A stretch of 64,000 bases of DNA from contig NZ_JAMZEC010000001.1 in NCBI RefSeq assembly GCF_024172185.1, positions 496,001 to 560,000 of the forward strand, written 5' to 3'. This stretch comes from Nonomuraea roseoviolacea subsp. carminata (lineage in GTDB: Bacteria > Actinomycetota > Actinomycetes > Streptosporangiales > Streptosporangiaceae). The notes beneath the pieces were generated by a model, which searched no databases, was not told the origin of the DNA, and was given only the letters and a program-made list of their open reading frames with translations. The position numbers and the translations under genes are program-made. This document shows positions 8,398-17,989 of this stretch, piece by piece. The first letter of the stretch is position 1. Every line of letters starts with the position of its first letter.

Positions 8398-8946
8398 TCA
8401 CAACGCCTTTCCGCCGGTGGCGTGCGGGGAGAACTTGACCGTCGGCGCGGACAGGCCGCTCCACTCCGCCTCGCGGATGGCCTTCATGGCGAGCTTGCGC
8501 TGCTTGGGGTCCATGCGGTCGATGAACAGGATGCCGTCGAGGTGGTCGGTCTCGTGCTGGAAGCAGCGCGCCATCAGGTCGGTGCCCTCGAGGACGACCG
8601 GCTCGCCGTGCATGTCGAAGCCCTTGGCGACGGCGCGGATGGCGCGCGGCGTCGGGTAGGTCAGCCCCGGGAAGGACAGGCAGCCCTCCTCGCCCTCCTC
8701 GTCCAGCTCGGAGGACAGGTCGAGGTCGGGGTTGATCAGGTGGCCGAGCTGGTCGTCCACGTAGTACGTGAACACGCGCAGCCCGACGCCGATCTGCGGG
8801 GCGGCTAGGCCCGCGCCCGGCGCGTCCATCATCGTGTCGGTCAGGTCCTTGACCAGCTTGCGGAGCTCCTTGTCGAAGTCGACGACCGGGGCCGCCGGGG
8901 TGCGCAGCACCGGGTCTCCGAACAGCCGGATCGACTGGATCGCCAA
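8398..8946 (-). CDS. def: peptide deformylase
   Basis: Metalloenzyme that removes the N-formyl group from nascent proteins. All three motifs are intact: [10 protein letters not shown] (about residues 44-53), EEGCLSFPG (metal-ligand Cys, about residue 89) and QHETDHLDG (two ligand His and catalytic Glu, about residues 129-137). It is 182 aa, a normal length. It is co-directional with fmt (4 bp gap) and follows the 452-aa unknown gene after 4 bp, so the three are probably one transcript. Confidence 0.98.
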   Translation of the reverse strand: MAIQSIRLFGDPVLRTPAAPVVDFDKELRKLVKDLTDTMMDAPGAGLAAPQIGVGLRVFTYYVDDQLGHLINPDLDLSSELDEEGEEGCLSFPGLTYPTPRAIRAVAKGFDMHGEPVVLEGTDLMARCFQHETDHLDGILFIDRMDPKQRKLAMKAIREAEWSGLSAPTVKFSPHATGGKAL

Positions 8947-8950
8947 GGGG

Positions 8951-10309
8951 TCACTCCGTTTCGCTTGGATGGGGTGAGCCCAGTTTAGTGTGCTCGACGG
9001 ATCGCGCCTTCATCGCCGCTTTGCGCGCCGCCTTGACCACCGCCGGGTCGTCGTGGGCGGAGGCGAGCATGTCGAGGACGGCGATCGTGTCGGGGTGGCC
9101 GACGGCGGGCATCTCGCCGACCAGCCGGATCAGGTCCTCGCCGGGCTCGGGCGGGTCGAGCCGCCCGGCGGCGTGGCCGGACAGGTGCATGAGGGCCGCG
9201 AGGGAGTCGACCGCGATCCAGGTGTGGTCGTCGGCGCTGAGCGCCGGGGCGTCGAGGTCGCGGATGTGCAGCCAGGACGCGGCGTAGCGGCGCATCAGCG
9301 GCAGCTCCAGGGCCTCGCGCAGGGGCTTCTCGGCCTCGGGCCCGAGCTCCTCCAGGATCGCGCCGACGGCGCCGCGCTGCCCGGCCGTGCCCGCGGCGGC
9401 GATCTCGATGAGCTCGCGGGCGGCCTCCTCGGGCGGCCGCCGCTCCAGCCAGCCCGCCACGGCGCTCTGCGTGGCGCTGCCCTTGACCAGCGCCTCCACC
9501 AGCTCGGCGGCGGACAGGTCGGCGAACACCTCCACCTCCGCGGCCGTGGGCGCGTCGTGGCCCTCGCGCAGCAGGTCACGGCGGATCGCCCACACCCCGA
9601 GGGGCGTGAGCGCCGTACGGCCGGCGTCGGTCTGCTCGACCAGGCCGCAGTACGCGAGCAGGGACAGCGCCTCCAGCAGCTCGGCGGGCAGCGAGGCGGC
9701 CAGGCGGCGCAGCTGCACCGTGCCGGGCTCGCAGGCGACCTCGTGGGACTGGAGGATGCCGCGGGCGAGGTTGGCGACGGCCACGCCGGAGCGCACGGAG
9801 TAGACGGTGGCCAGCATCTCGGCGAGGTGCTCGTCGACCACGGCCGAGCCGGTCAGCCCTTCGTCGGCGCGGTCGAGGACGTCCATGACCACACCGTCCC
9901 AGAACTCCAGCGTCGCCTCGACGGTCAGCATCTCGGGCAGCGGGCCGCGCAGCGCCTGGCCGCGGACGATCTGCAGCAGGCCGGTGTTGACGGCGACGAT
10001 CCAGATGAGACGCAACCGCGCCGCGTCGACGCCGAGGGTCTCGGCAGCGGCGGCGGCGTCGGCCTCGGCGAGCAGCCCCTCGGGGGTGACGGGACGGGTG
10101 CCGGTCCACGCGGTGAGGCGGATGGCGTCGGCCACGAGCGGCACGGCGGGCACCAGGCGGGCCAGCCGGGCGTCGGGCATGAGCGTCACGGGCGGGAACG
10201 TCAGGGCCTCGTGCTCCTCGGCCGCCTCCTGCGGCGGCCGCGGCGGCATGGCGGGCTGCTCATCGATCAGCTTGCGCAGCTCGGCGAGGTCGAAGACATT
10301 GTTGGCCAC
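8951..10309 (-). CDS. unknown protein, paralogue of the next gene; ends in a Lys/Ala/Arg motif
   Basis: I do not recognise an enzyme family in this 452-aa protein. Visible features are a helical, leucine-rich body, a block LTPLGVWAIRRDLLREG preceded by AYCGLVEQTDAGR that looks like a winged-helix segment, and a basic C-terminus KAARKAAMKARS. The same blocks occur in the same order in the gene at 10380-12518 (WCGLIEMAPD, LTPLAVWALREHYL, KAARKAAFKARS), so the two are tandem paralogues. TAAGTT lies exactly 6 bases upstream of the GTG start with no Shine-Dalgarno, suggesting a leaderless transcript that may also carry def and fmt. Confidence 0.75.
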   Translation of the reverse strand: MANNVFDLAELRKLIDEQPAMPPRPPQEAAEEHEALTFPPVTLMPDARLARLVPAVPLVADAIRLTAWTGTRPVTPEGLLAEADAAAAAETLGVDAARLRLIWIVAVNTGLLQIVRGQALRGPLPEMLTVEATLEFWDGVVMDVLDRADEGLTGSAVVDEHLAEMLATVYSVRSGVAVANLARGILQSHEVACEPGTVQLRRLAASLPAELLEALSLLAYCGLVEQTDAGRTALTPLGVWAIRRDLLREGHDAPTAAEVEVFADLSAAELVEALVKGSATQSAVAGWLERRPPEEAARELIEIAAAGTAGQRGAVGAILEELGPEAEKPLREALELPLMRRYAASWLHIRDLDAPALSADDHTWIAVDSLAALMHLSGHAAGRLDPPEPGEDLIRLVGEMPAVGHPDTIAVLDMLASAHDDPAVVKAARKAAMKARSVEHTKLGSPHPSETE

Positions 10310-10379
10310 CCACGAAACTTACTGCACAGGAGTCACAGGGACGTACTCATCGCGGATCCCGGCCGGGTTCGCCGGAGTT

Positions 10380-12518
10380 CTACCTGATGGCGCGGGAACG
10401 GGCCTTGAAGGCGGCCTTGCGCGCCGCCTTGGCGACCGTGCCGTCGGGGATGGAACGGCCGAGGAGTTCGAGCACGTCCACCACGTCGGGGTGGTCCACC
10501 CGCCACATCTCCTCGATGAGGTGGGCGGGCGGGCCGGAGGCGGCCATGTTCTCGGCGAAGACCTCGGGGTCCTCCTGGGCGGCGGGCATCGCCAGGGCCA
10601 GCATGTCGACGCTGACCCAGAGCAGTTCGTCCTGAGTGAGCGCGGGGGCCGGCAGGCCGCGGGAGGCGAGCCAGTGGATGGCGTGCGGGCGCAGCTCGTC
10701 GTCGTCGAGGCAGGCGCGCACCGCGGGCTCGGCCTCGGCGCCGAGGCGGTCGACGATGGTGACGGCGATGCCGCGGGCCACGGCGGGCGCGCCGGACGCG
10801 GCCGCGAGGAGCTGGGCGGCGGCCTCGCCGGGGGTGCGGCGGCTGAGCCAGCGGGCGATGTCGTCCTCGGCCATCTCGGTGGGCATGCCGTCGAGCAGGC
10901 CGCCGACGAGGCCGGTGGCGTCGGACTCGGCCAGGTCGGGCGCCTCGGGGGCGTCGATGCCGAGCGCCAGGTAGTGCTCGCGCAGCGCCCACACGGCGAG
11001 CGGCGTCAGCCCGGCCGAGCCGCTCCACCGGGCCGCGCCTCCCTGCGCACCGGGGGCACGGTCGTGACCGCCCGCGGCGACCCGCCTCCCGGACGCGGCT
11101 TCTTCCTCGATCCCGGCCGCTTCCCGACCGAACGCCGCCGCCTCGCCGCTGATCCCGGGCGACCGTCCACCGGCCGCACCAGGTCGTCCGTCCGGTCCAG
11201 CCGTCTCTCCGCCGGATCCGGTGAGCTGTCCGCCGCCCGCGCCGGAGCGTCCGCCCCGTCCAGCAGCCCGTCCGCTGGATCCGGCGAGCCGTCCGCCGCC
11301 CTCGCCCGGCTGGTCAGCCGATCCGGCCGGTTGCCCGCCGGTTCTGGCCGGGCGGCCGGAGCCGCGGTGGGCGGAGGTCCCGCGCTGGAGGCCGAGGACC
11401 CGCCGGCCCCCGGCGCCGTGCGAAGCCTCGGGCCCGGGGTGAACGGCGACGCCGATGCGGCCCGCGACGGGCGCCAGCGGCCGGCCTCCCGGGCCGGTGC
11501 CCGTACCGGCCGGCGAGGCGGCACCGGTGGCTTCACCGCCCGTCCGCGCCCCCCGGGGCGGGAGCGTCCCGGGCGGGTCGGGCGCCATCTCGATCAGCCC
11601 GCACCAGGCCAGCCGGTCGAGGGTCGCCGGTACGTCCACGTCGCCGTCGTCCACGACCTCATGGAGGTAGTCGGCGATGACCGCGACCGGCACCCGGGTG
11701 CGCAGCCGGTAGAGCATGTCGAACAGGTCGTACAGCTCGTCGTCCAGCTCCGCGCTGCCGGTGACCGCGCCGCGCGTGTCCTGGTCCACGAGGTAGGCCA
11801 CCGCGCCCGCCCACAGCCGCAACGCCCCGTCCCCGTCCCCGTCCCCGTCCCCGTCCCCGGAGGCGTTCCCGGAGGGGCCGGCGTCGTAGTACGTGTCGAG
11901 GTGCTCTCGCAGGCCGGCCACCAGTGGCCGGTACGGCTTCTCCGGCGGGTCCTCCCGCAGCGCCGCCCAGAGCGGCACGCGCGCCAGCGCCTCCAGCAGC
12001 TCGCCGGGCGCGGCGAGCCGGACGCCGGGCAGCGGCGAGCACCCCGGGCAGTCGCACGGCGCCTCCCCCAGGTCGGGCAGCTCGCCGGACGGGATCGCGA
12101 TCGACCGCTCCAGCGACTCGGGCCCGATGGAGCTGAACAGGCTCTTGGCCATGCCGAAGTTGGACTCGTCGGCCAGCGCCTCGGACATGCGCGGCTCGAT
12201 GTCGTCGATCCGCTCGCGCATGGCCCCGGCGGTGTCGGCGCTCACCTCGCCGTTGTCCTGGAGGTAGTCGACCAGGCTGCGGGCGGCGGCCACGGTCTGC
12301 GGGGCGCTCTCGGGCGGGGTGATGACCTTGCGGGGGTAGATGGACAGCAGCAGCTCGTCGAAGGTCGCGGGGGTGAAGTCGCCCGGCTCGTTGACGTTGA
12401 GATAGTCGCTGGCGTAGTCGCAGAGCAGGCGGACCTCGTCCGCGTCCACCTCGACTCCCCGCGCCCGTCCCCAAGCACGCAGGTCGTCGATGGCCTGGTT
12501 CACCCATTCGATCGACAC
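10380..12518 (-). CDS. unknown protein, paralogue of the previous gene, with a large low-complexity insert
   Basis: A 712-aa protein whose N-terminal third contains CDCPGCSPLPG, a possible metal-binding cluster, and a GDGDGDGDGDG run made by a 6-bp repeat (11822-11862). The winged-helix-like block is split: WCGLIEMAPD is followed by about 187 residues of Gly/Ala/Arg/Ser-rich sequence (DNA about 11020-11580) before LTPLAVWALREHYLALG resumes. In the 452-aa paralogue only a few residues separate these blocks. The C-terminus again ends KAARKAAFKARS. TAGCGT is exactly 6 bases upstream of the GTG start and no ribosome site is visible. Function unknown. Confidence 0.75.
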   Translation of the reverse strand: MSIEWVNQAIDDLRAWGRARGVEVDADEVRLLCDYASDYLNVNEPGDFTPATFDELLLSIYPRKVITPPESAPQTVAAARSLVDYLQDNGEVSADTAGAMRERIDDIEPRMSEALADESNFGMAKSLFSSIGPESLERSIAIPSGELPDLGEAPCDCPGCSPLPGVRLAAPGELLEALARVPLWAALREDPPEKPYRPLVAGLREHLDTYYDAGPSGNASGDGDGDGDGDGALRLWAGAVAYLVDQDTRGAVTGSAELDDELYDLFDMLYRLRTRVPVAVIADYLHEVVDDGDVDVPATLDRLAWCGLIEMAPDPPGTLPPRGARTGGEATGAASPAGTGTGPGGRPLAPVAGRIGVAVHPGPEASHGAGGRRVLGLQRGTSAHRGSGRPARTGGQPAGSADQPGEGGGRLAGSSGRAAGRGGRSGAGGGQLTGSGGETAGPDGRPGAAGGRSPGISGEAAAFGREAAGIEEEAASGRRVAAGGHDRAPGAQGGAARWSGSAGLTPLAVWALREHYLALGIDAPEAPDLAESDATGLVGGLLDGMPTEMAEDDIARWLSRRTPGEAAAQLLAAASGAPAVARGIAVTIVDRLGAEAEPAVRACLDDDELRPHAIHWLASRGLPAPALTQDELLWVSVDMLALAMPAAQEDPEVFAENMAASGPPAHLIEEMWRVDHPDVVDVLELLGRSIPDGTVAKAARKAAFKARSRAIR

Positions 12519-12567
12519 AAAGGCACGCTAACGGCTGACTTACGGATGAGCGAATCGGGGAAACAGC

Positions 12568-14907
12568 CTAAATCAGGTCGAGCGGGTCGACACTCACCCT
12601 CACGACATCCGGCGCCTTACGCGCCGCGCGTACTCCGCTGGCCCCTTTGAGCGCCGCCGCCAGCACCGCTCCCCCCGGGCGTGGCACGCGGATCATGGCG
12701 CGTTCCTGACCGGCCTCGTCGATCGGCACCGGGCCGAGCACCTGCGCCTCCGCGGGCAGCCGTACCTCGTCGAGCATCTGCCGCACCGCGGCGGAGGCGC
12801 CCGTGAGCGTGGCCATCCGCACGGCGGGCGGGAAGCCCAGCTCGGCGCGGTCGGCCAGCTCGCGCTCGGCGTGCGTGATCGGATCCCACCGCAGCAGCGC
12901 CTGTACGGCCGGCAGTCCCGCGTCGGCCAGCACCACCAGCTCGGCACCGGGACGGAGCAGGGCGGCGGCGTTCATCCAGCGGCGCAGCGCCTCCTCCGAG
13001 GCCCGCAGGTCGGCCCGGCCGAGCAGCGACCACGCGTCGAGCAGGACGGCGGCGGCGTAGCCGCCCTCGGCGACCGGCTCGGCGCCCGGCGTGGCGACGA
13101 CGAGCGCCCGCGCGGCGGTAACGGAGGCCAGCACGCCGTCACGGCCCGACGTGCGCACGGGCGTCGAGGGGAAGGCGCGGCCCAGCTCCTCGGCGGTGCG
13201 CCGGGCGCCGACGACCACGGCCCGCAGCCGCGCCCCGCCGCAGTGCGGACACCTCCAGCCGGGATCGACGCGCCCGCACCAGCGGCAGAACGGGGCCGCG
13301 TGGCCGGCGCGCAGGGCGAGAGGGCCGTGACAGAGCTGCGCGTCGCCGGAGACGCCGAGCTGGGCGGGCCGGTCGGCGAGGCGGGTGGGGGGCATGGCGC
13401 AGCGGGCCGGGGCGCGGCACTGCTGGCACGCCACGGCGGGCAGGTAGCCGCGCCTAGGCACCTGCACCAGCACCGGCCCCTGCTCCAGTCCCTGGCGCAG
13501 CGCCCGCCAGGCCAGGCTGGGCAGCCGCGCCGCCCGCGCCGCCTGGTCCTTGGCCAGCTCGGCGTCCTCACCGGCCGGGCGTACGCGGGGCGCGAGGCTG
13601 CGCACGGTCTGGCGGGCGGCCACGATCGGCCGCGCCCAGCGGGCGGCGATGAGCTGGGTGGCCTCGGCGGTGCGGGTGTGGCCGCCGATGAGCATGGCCG
13701 CGCCCGAGCGGTGGGCACGCAGCGCCAGCACCTCGCGGGCGTGCGGGTACGGGGCGAGCCGTTCGGCGTGCAGGTCGTCGCCGTCGTCCCAGATCGCCAC
13801 CAGCCCGAGATCGGCGACGGGGGCGAACATCGCGGCCCGCGTGCCCACCACCGCCCGCGCCTGTCCGCGCAGCAGGCGCAGCCAGCGGCGGTAGCGCTCG
13901 GCGGGGCCGAGGTCGGCGGTGAGCGCCACGTGGTCGCCGGGCTCCAGCGCCTCGGACAGGGCGGCGTCGGCCAGGGCCACGTCACGGCCGTCGGGGACGA
14001 CGACGACGGCGCTCCGGCCGCCGTGCAGGGTGGCCCGCACGGCGTGGGCGATCTCCGGCGCCCACCCGCGGGCGCCGGGCAGGGCCTGCCAGACGGCCCG
14101 CGGCGCCCTGCCGTCCCGCAGGGCGGCCAGGAAGGACGCGCCGTCCGGGTACGAGGCCCAGGGGCCCGCCTCCGTCTCGGGGACTCCTGAGGAGGCGGGA
14201 GCAGGGGTCTCGGGGACGGCCGAGGCGCCGGGAGCGGGCCCCTCGGAGACGGACGAGGGGCGGGAAGCGGCGGCCTCGGACCCGGCCGGGGATCCGGGAG
14301 CCGCAATCTCAGGGGCCTCTGAGGAACCGGGGGCCGCGATCTGAGGGACGTCTGAGAGTCCGGAGGCCGGGGTCTCAGGGACGTCCGAGGACCCGGAAGC
14401 CGGCGTCTCAGAGACGTCCGAGGACCCGGAAGCCGGCGTCCCGGAGCCGCCCGAGGACCTGGGGGCGGGAACCGGGGTCTCCGCCTCGGCCTTGGCGTGG
14501 CGTGGCGGGACGGCCAGGCGGAGGACGTCGGCCAGGGTGCCCGCGTACCGGTCGGCGACCGCCCTGGCCAGGCCCGCGATCTCGGGCGTCAGCACCCGTT
14601 CGGGGGAGACCACGCGCTCCAGGGCGGTGAGCGCCCCGGTGTGCTCGCTCCGCCCGGCCCGTTCGAGCAGGAACCCGTCGACCAGCTTGCCGGCGAACCG
14701 CACCCGCACCCGCACCCCGGGCTGCGCGCTCTCGTGCATCGAGGCGGGCACCAGGTAGTCGAAGGGCCGGTCGAGGTGGGGCAGCGGGTTGTCGACCGCC
14801 ACCCTGGCCACCGGCAGGTCGGGGGCGGGAACCGGCGCCCCCTTGGACGGCACCACCGCGGGCCGCACGGCGTCGAGCGGCAGCAGGGCGTCGTCTGAGT
14901 CGGTCAC
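12568..14907 (-). CDS. priA: primosomal protein N' (PriA), actinobacterial type lacking helicase motifs
   Basis: Replication-restart protein. The N-terminal 3' DNA-binding domain is recognisable (VARVAVDNPLPHLDRPFDYL, VRVRFAGKLVDGFLLERAG). The zinc-binding cysteines are present (CQQCRAPARC, CRWCGRVDPGWRCPHCGG), as is the C-terminal domain. The Walker A site is replaced by HGGRSAVVVVPDG and the DEAH-type motif by DDGDD, as known for actinobacterial PriA, so ATP-driven unwinding is unlikely. Residues about 159-246 (DNA 14170-14433) are eight degenerate 11-residue repeats of the type ASGSSDVPETP, joining the DNA-binding and helicase-like domains. TAGACG lies 6 bases upstream of the GTG start. 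Confidence 0.9.
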   Translation of the reverse strand: MTDSDDALLPLDAVRPAVVPSKGAPVPAPDLPVARVAVDNPLPHLDRPFDYLVPASMHESAQPGVRVRVRFAGKLVDGFLLERAGRSEHTGALTALERVVSPERVLTPEIAGLARAVADRYAGTLADVLRLAVPPRHAKAEAETPVPAPRSSGGSGTPASGSSDVSETPASGSSDVPETPASGLSDVPQIAAPGSSEAPEIAAPGSPAGSEAAASRPSSVSEGPAPGASAVPETPAPASSGVPETEAGPWASYPDGASFLAALRDGRAPRAVWQALPGARGWAPEIAHAVRATLHGGRSAVVVVPDGRDVALADAALSEALEPGDHVALTADLGPAERYRRWLRLLRGQARAVVGTRAAMFAPVADLGLVAIWDDGDDLHAERLAPYPHAREVLALRAHRSGAAMLIGGHTRTAEATQLIAARWARPIVAARQTVRSLAPRVRPAGEDAELAKDQAARAARLPSLAWRALRQGLEQGPVLVQVPRRGYLPAVACQQCRAPARCAMPPTRLADRPAQLGVSGDAQLCHGPLALRAGHAAPFCRWCGRVDPGWRCPHCGGARLRAVVVGARRTAEELGRAFPSTPVRTSGRDGVLASVTAARALVVATPGAEPVAEGGYAAAVLLDAWSLLGRADLRASEEALRRWMNAAALLRPGAELVVLADAGLPAVQALLRWDPITHAERELADRAELGFPPAVRMATLTGASAAVRQMLDEVRLPAEAQVLGPVPIDEAGQERAMIRVPRPGGAVLAAALKGASGVRAARKAPDVVRVSVDPLDLI

Positions 14908-14975
14908 GGACTACGTCTACCAGAACCCCGCCACCTGCCAGACCACGCCAGGGTTCCCGTCCGCCCGCGGGCGGC

Positions 14976-15971
14976 TCACCCCTGGTCGGACGCGACCGGC
15001 CCGGCCACGCGTGAGGACGGCTCAGCCGCGTGCGAGGGCGGGCCGGCCGCACGGGAGGTCCGCTCGTGGCTCGCGACCTCGATCGCGGTGCGGACGAAGC
15101 GGGCGATCGCCGGCGAGCGGCTCCCCGAGGTCCAGGCGATCGCCAGCGTGTACGGCCCGGCGTCGCGCACCGGGCGGTACGCGATGTCGTCCCGCCGGTT
15201 CCGCTCGGCGAGCGACGCCGGGATCAGCGCCACGGCCTGACCGAGCGCCACCGCCTCCAGCAGTTGCGAGCTGTCCCTCACCACCGGCCGGGGCGCGGCC
15301 ACCGCCTCGTCCCGCACGTCCCGGCCCGACCAGTAGTCGTCGGCGTGCGGCGGCAGCACAGGGCAGTGCGGGAACGGCAGGCCCGCCAGGTCACGGCACG
15401 ACAGGACGGACCGGTCGGCCAGCGGGTGACCGGCCGGCAGCGCCGCCACCCGGGGCTCGGACGTCAGCGGCTCCAGGTCCAGCCCGTGATCGTCCTCCCC
15501 CGTCCCCAGGAGCGCCACGTCGGCGCGCCCGTCGCGCACCAGCCCGCCCTGCTCGCCGTACCCGCTGACCAGGATCTCGACCCGGGCCGCGCCGGGCTCC
15601 GCCGCGTACGCCCGCGCCGTGCGCCGCAGCAGGTCCGTGGCCACGCCCGGCTTGGCGGTCACCACGACCACGGGCGCGGCCAGGGCGGCGCGGCGCGTGC
15701 GGTGGGCCGCCGCCGAGACCGCGTCGAGCACCCGTACGGCCTCCTCCAGCAGCACCAGTCCGGCGGCCGTCGGCGTCACCTGCCGGGTGGAGCGGTCGAG
15801 GAGGGACACTCCCAGCCGCCGTTCGAGCTGCCGGATGGCCCGCGACAGCGGCGGCTGGGCGATGCCGAGGCGCTCGGCGGCGCGGGTGATGTTGCGCTCC
15901 TCGGCGACGGCGCGGAAGTACCGGAGATCCCTGACGTCCAGAACACCGTCGATGCCGCCCGTCGCGTCCAT
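14976..15971 (-). CDS. LysR-family transcriptional regulator
   Basis: A 331-aa regulator with an N-terminal winged helix (LRYFRAVAEERNITRAAERL, then GIAQPPLSRAIRQLERRLG) and a C-terminal effector domain. The start at 15971 gives the standard N-terminus; TACCCT sits 6 bases upstream, consistent with a leaderless mRNA. It is transcribed away from the SnoaL-like gene at 16081 and probably controls it. The last 30 residues are an Ala/Ser/Arg-rich tail. The pair interrupts the priA-metK neighbourhood. Confidence 0.92.
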   Translation of the reverse strand: MDATGGIDGVLDVRDLRYFRAVAEERNITRAAERLGIAQPPLSRAIRQLERRLGVSLLDRSTRQVTPTAAGLVLLEEAVRVLDAVSAAAHRTRRAALAAPVVVVTAKPGVATDLLRRTARAYAAEPGAARVEILVSGYGEQGGLVRDGRADVALLGTGEDDHGLDLEPLTSEPRVAALPAGHPLADRSVLSCRDLAGLPFPHCPVLPPHADDYWSGRDVRDEAVAAPRPVVRDSSQLLEAVALGQAVALIPASLAERNRRDDIAYRPVRDAGPYTLAIAWTSGSRSPAIARFVRTAIEVASHERTSRAAGPPSHAAEPSSRVAGPVASDQG

Positions 15972-16080
15972 ACCGTCAGGGTATGGCGTGAGATCGAACT
16001 GATCCTTCCGGGCGGGACATCGGGCTGCTGAAGTGAACGCCGGCACATCCCCCGCAAGCGATACGGAAGCGACACCACTC

Positions 16081-16464
16081 ATGACCGATACGGAGCGGAA
16101 CAAGCAGCTCGTGCTGGAGTTCCTCGACCTCGCCTTCAACGGCAGGCAGCCCCACGAGGCGTTCTCCCGCTATGTCCACCCCGACTACGTCCAGCACAAT
16201 CCGCACGCCCCCGACGGCGCCGAGGCGTCGGCGACCTTCCTGGCGGGGTTCGTGGGCGGCTTCCCGGACCTCAGCCTCGACATCAGGCGGGTCGTCGCCG
16301 AGGGCGGCCTGGTCGTCACCCACGGCCTGATGCGGCTGACGCCCGGCGACCGGGGCACGGCGATCGCCGACGTGGTGCGGCTTCGCGACGGCCGCATCGC
16401 CGAGCACTGGGACGTCGCCCAGGAGCTTCCCGAGACGACGGCCAGCGGCAACCCCATGGTCTGA
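16081..16464 (+). CDS. SnoaL-like / NTF2-fold protein
   Basis: A small 127-aa protein with the NTF2-like fold of the SnoaL family: FLDLAFNGRQPHEAFSRYVH, DYVQHNPHAPDG (conserved His/Asp of the pocket), FPDLSLDIRRVVAEGGLVVT and GRIAEHWDVAQELPE. Such proteins are cyclases, isomerases or ligand-binding proteins; substrate not predictable. I chose the ATG at 16081, with GGAAG about 12 bases upstream; a GTG at 16033 is in frame. Divergent from a LysR regulator with a short shared promoter region. Confidence 0.85.
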   Translation: MTDTERNKQLVLEFLDLAFNGRQPHEAFSRYVHPDYVQHNPHAPDGAEASATFLAGFVGGFPDLSLDIRRVVAEGGLVVTHGLMRLTPGDRGTAIADVVRLRDGRIAEHWDVAQELPETTASGNPMV

Positions 16465-16618
16465 CGCGGCCTCCCGGTTGCCCGCCTCCCGCCCGGAGAC
16501 GGCACCCGCCCCCCAGGAGCACGTGGCAGCGGCCCGCACCACGTATCGGCGCCACGGAGCCGGGCCCGCCCCCTGAACCGGGCAGAGGCCGCGCGGAGCC
16601 CGAGGGGCCCCGGACGCG

Positions 16619-16656
16619 CGGATGCCGCGTCCCGCCGAAGCGGGACGCGGCATCCG
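16619..16656 (-). terminator. strong hairpin terminator downstream of metK
   Basis: A 17-bp stem (GATGCCGCGTCCCGC with its exact complement, extended two pairs outward) around the loop CGAA, 20 bases past the metK stop codon. No T-run follows, as is usual in actinobacteria. Confidence 0.85.
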
Positions 16657-16675
16657 TCGCGGACGATCCGCGGGC

Positions 16676-17863
16676 TCAGAGACCGGCGGCGGCGCGCAGC
16701 GCCTCGGCGCGGTCCGTGGACTCCCAGGAGAAGCCCTCGCGGCCGAAGTGACCGTAGGCGGCCGTCTCCGAGTAGATCGGGCGCAGCAGGTCGAGGTCGC
16801 GGATGATCGCGGCCGGGCGGAGGTCGAAGACCTGGAGGACGGCCTCCTGGATCTTCTCCACCGGCAGCTTCTCGGTGCCGAAGCACTCGACGAACAGGCC
16901 GACCGGCTGGGCCTTGCCGATGGCGTAGGCGACCTGGACCTCGCAGCGGTCGGCCAGGCCGGCGGCCACGACGTTCTTGGCTACCCAGCGCATCGCGTAC
17001 GCGGCGGAGCGGTCGACCTTGGACGGGTCCTTGCCGGAGAAGGCGCCGCCACCGTGGCGGGCCATGCCGCCGTAGGTGTCGATGATGATCTTGCGGCCGG
17101 TGAGGCCGGCGTCGCCCATCGGGCCGCCGATCTCGAAACGGCCGGTCGGGTTGACCAGCAGGCGGTAGCCCTCGGTGTCGATGTCGAGGCCCGCGAGCAC
17201 GGGGTCGACCACGTGCTCCTTGATGTCGGGCGTCAGCATCTCCTTGAGGTCGATCTCGGCCGCGTGCTGCGTGGAGACGACCACGGTGTCGAGGCGGACC
17301 GGCTGGTCGCCGTCGTACTCGATGGTGACCTGGGTCTTGCCGTCGGGACGCAGGTAGGGCACGGTGCCGGACTTGCGCACGTCGGCCAGGCGCTTGGCGA
17401 GCCGGTGGGCCAGCGTGATCGGCAGCGGCATCAGCTCGGGGGTCTCGCGGCAGGCGTAGCCGAACATGAGGCCCTGGTCGCCGGCGCCCTGCCGGTCGAG
17501 CTCGTCGCCGTCGCCGCCGACGCGGTGCTCGTAGGCGTCGTCGACGCCCTGGGCGATGTCGGGCGACTGCGCGCCGATGGACACCGAAACGCCGCACGAG
17601 GCGCCGTCGAAGCCCTTGTGGGAGGCGTCGTAACCGATCTCCAGGATCTTCTCGCGGATGACGCCCGGGATGTCGACGTAGGTCTCGGTCGTCACCTCGC
17701 CCGCGACGTGGACCTGGCCGGTGGTGATCAACGTCTCGACGGCGACCCGGCTCTTGGGGTCGTCCTTGAGCATGGTGTCGAGAATCGCGTCACTGATCTG
17801 GTCAGCGATCTTGTCCGGGTGGCCCTCGGTGACCGACTCCGAGGTGAACAGGCGGCGTGACAA
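16676..17863 (-). CDS. metK: S-adenosylmethionine synthetase
   Basis: Makes SAM from methionine and ATP. The 395-aa protein has [25 protein letters not shown]-equivalent [33 protein letters not shown] and the P-loop [19 protein letters not shown]. The start is a TTG at 17863, with GAGGAG 9 bases upstream; no ATG or GTG gives the canonical N-terminus. A strong hairpin follows the gene. No SAM riboswitch is visible upstream. A TAGACT (17942-17937) may be its -10 element, but no good -35 was found. Confidence 0.98.
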   Translation of the reverse strand: MSRRLFTSESVTEGHPDKIADQISDAILDTMLKDDPKSRVAVETLITTGQVHVAGEVTTETYVDIPGVIREKILEIGYDASHKGFDGASCGVSVSIGAQSPDIAQGVDDAYEHRVGGDGDELDRQGAGDQGLMFGYACRETPELMPLPITLAHRLAKRLADVRKSGTVPYLRPDGKTQVTIEYDGDQPVRLDTVVVSTQHAAEIDLKEMLTPDIKEHVVDPVLAGLDIDTEGYRLLVNPTGRFEIGGPMGDAGLTGRKIIIDTYGGMARHGGGAFSGKDPSKVDRSAAYAMRWVAKNVVAAGLADRCEVQVAYAIGKAQPVGLFVECFGTEKLPVEKIQEAVLQVFDLRPAAIIRDLDLLRPIYSETAAYGHFGREGFSWESTDRAEALRAAAGL

Positions 17864-17989
17864 CTCAGTGGCTCCTCATGCAGCGGCTGCTGACGGATGT
17901 GCGGCTCCGGCTGCTGTACGGGCCAGGGCCTCGCGAAAGTCTAGCCCTACCCGCGCGCCGGTCGCGAAACCGCCACGCGAACAGGGACT

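Noticed and set aside
17864..17989. SAM riboswitch upstream of metK
   Set aside because: No SAM-I, SAM-II or SAM-IV conserved cores are visible on the minus strand; metF likewise has an apparently leaderless start.
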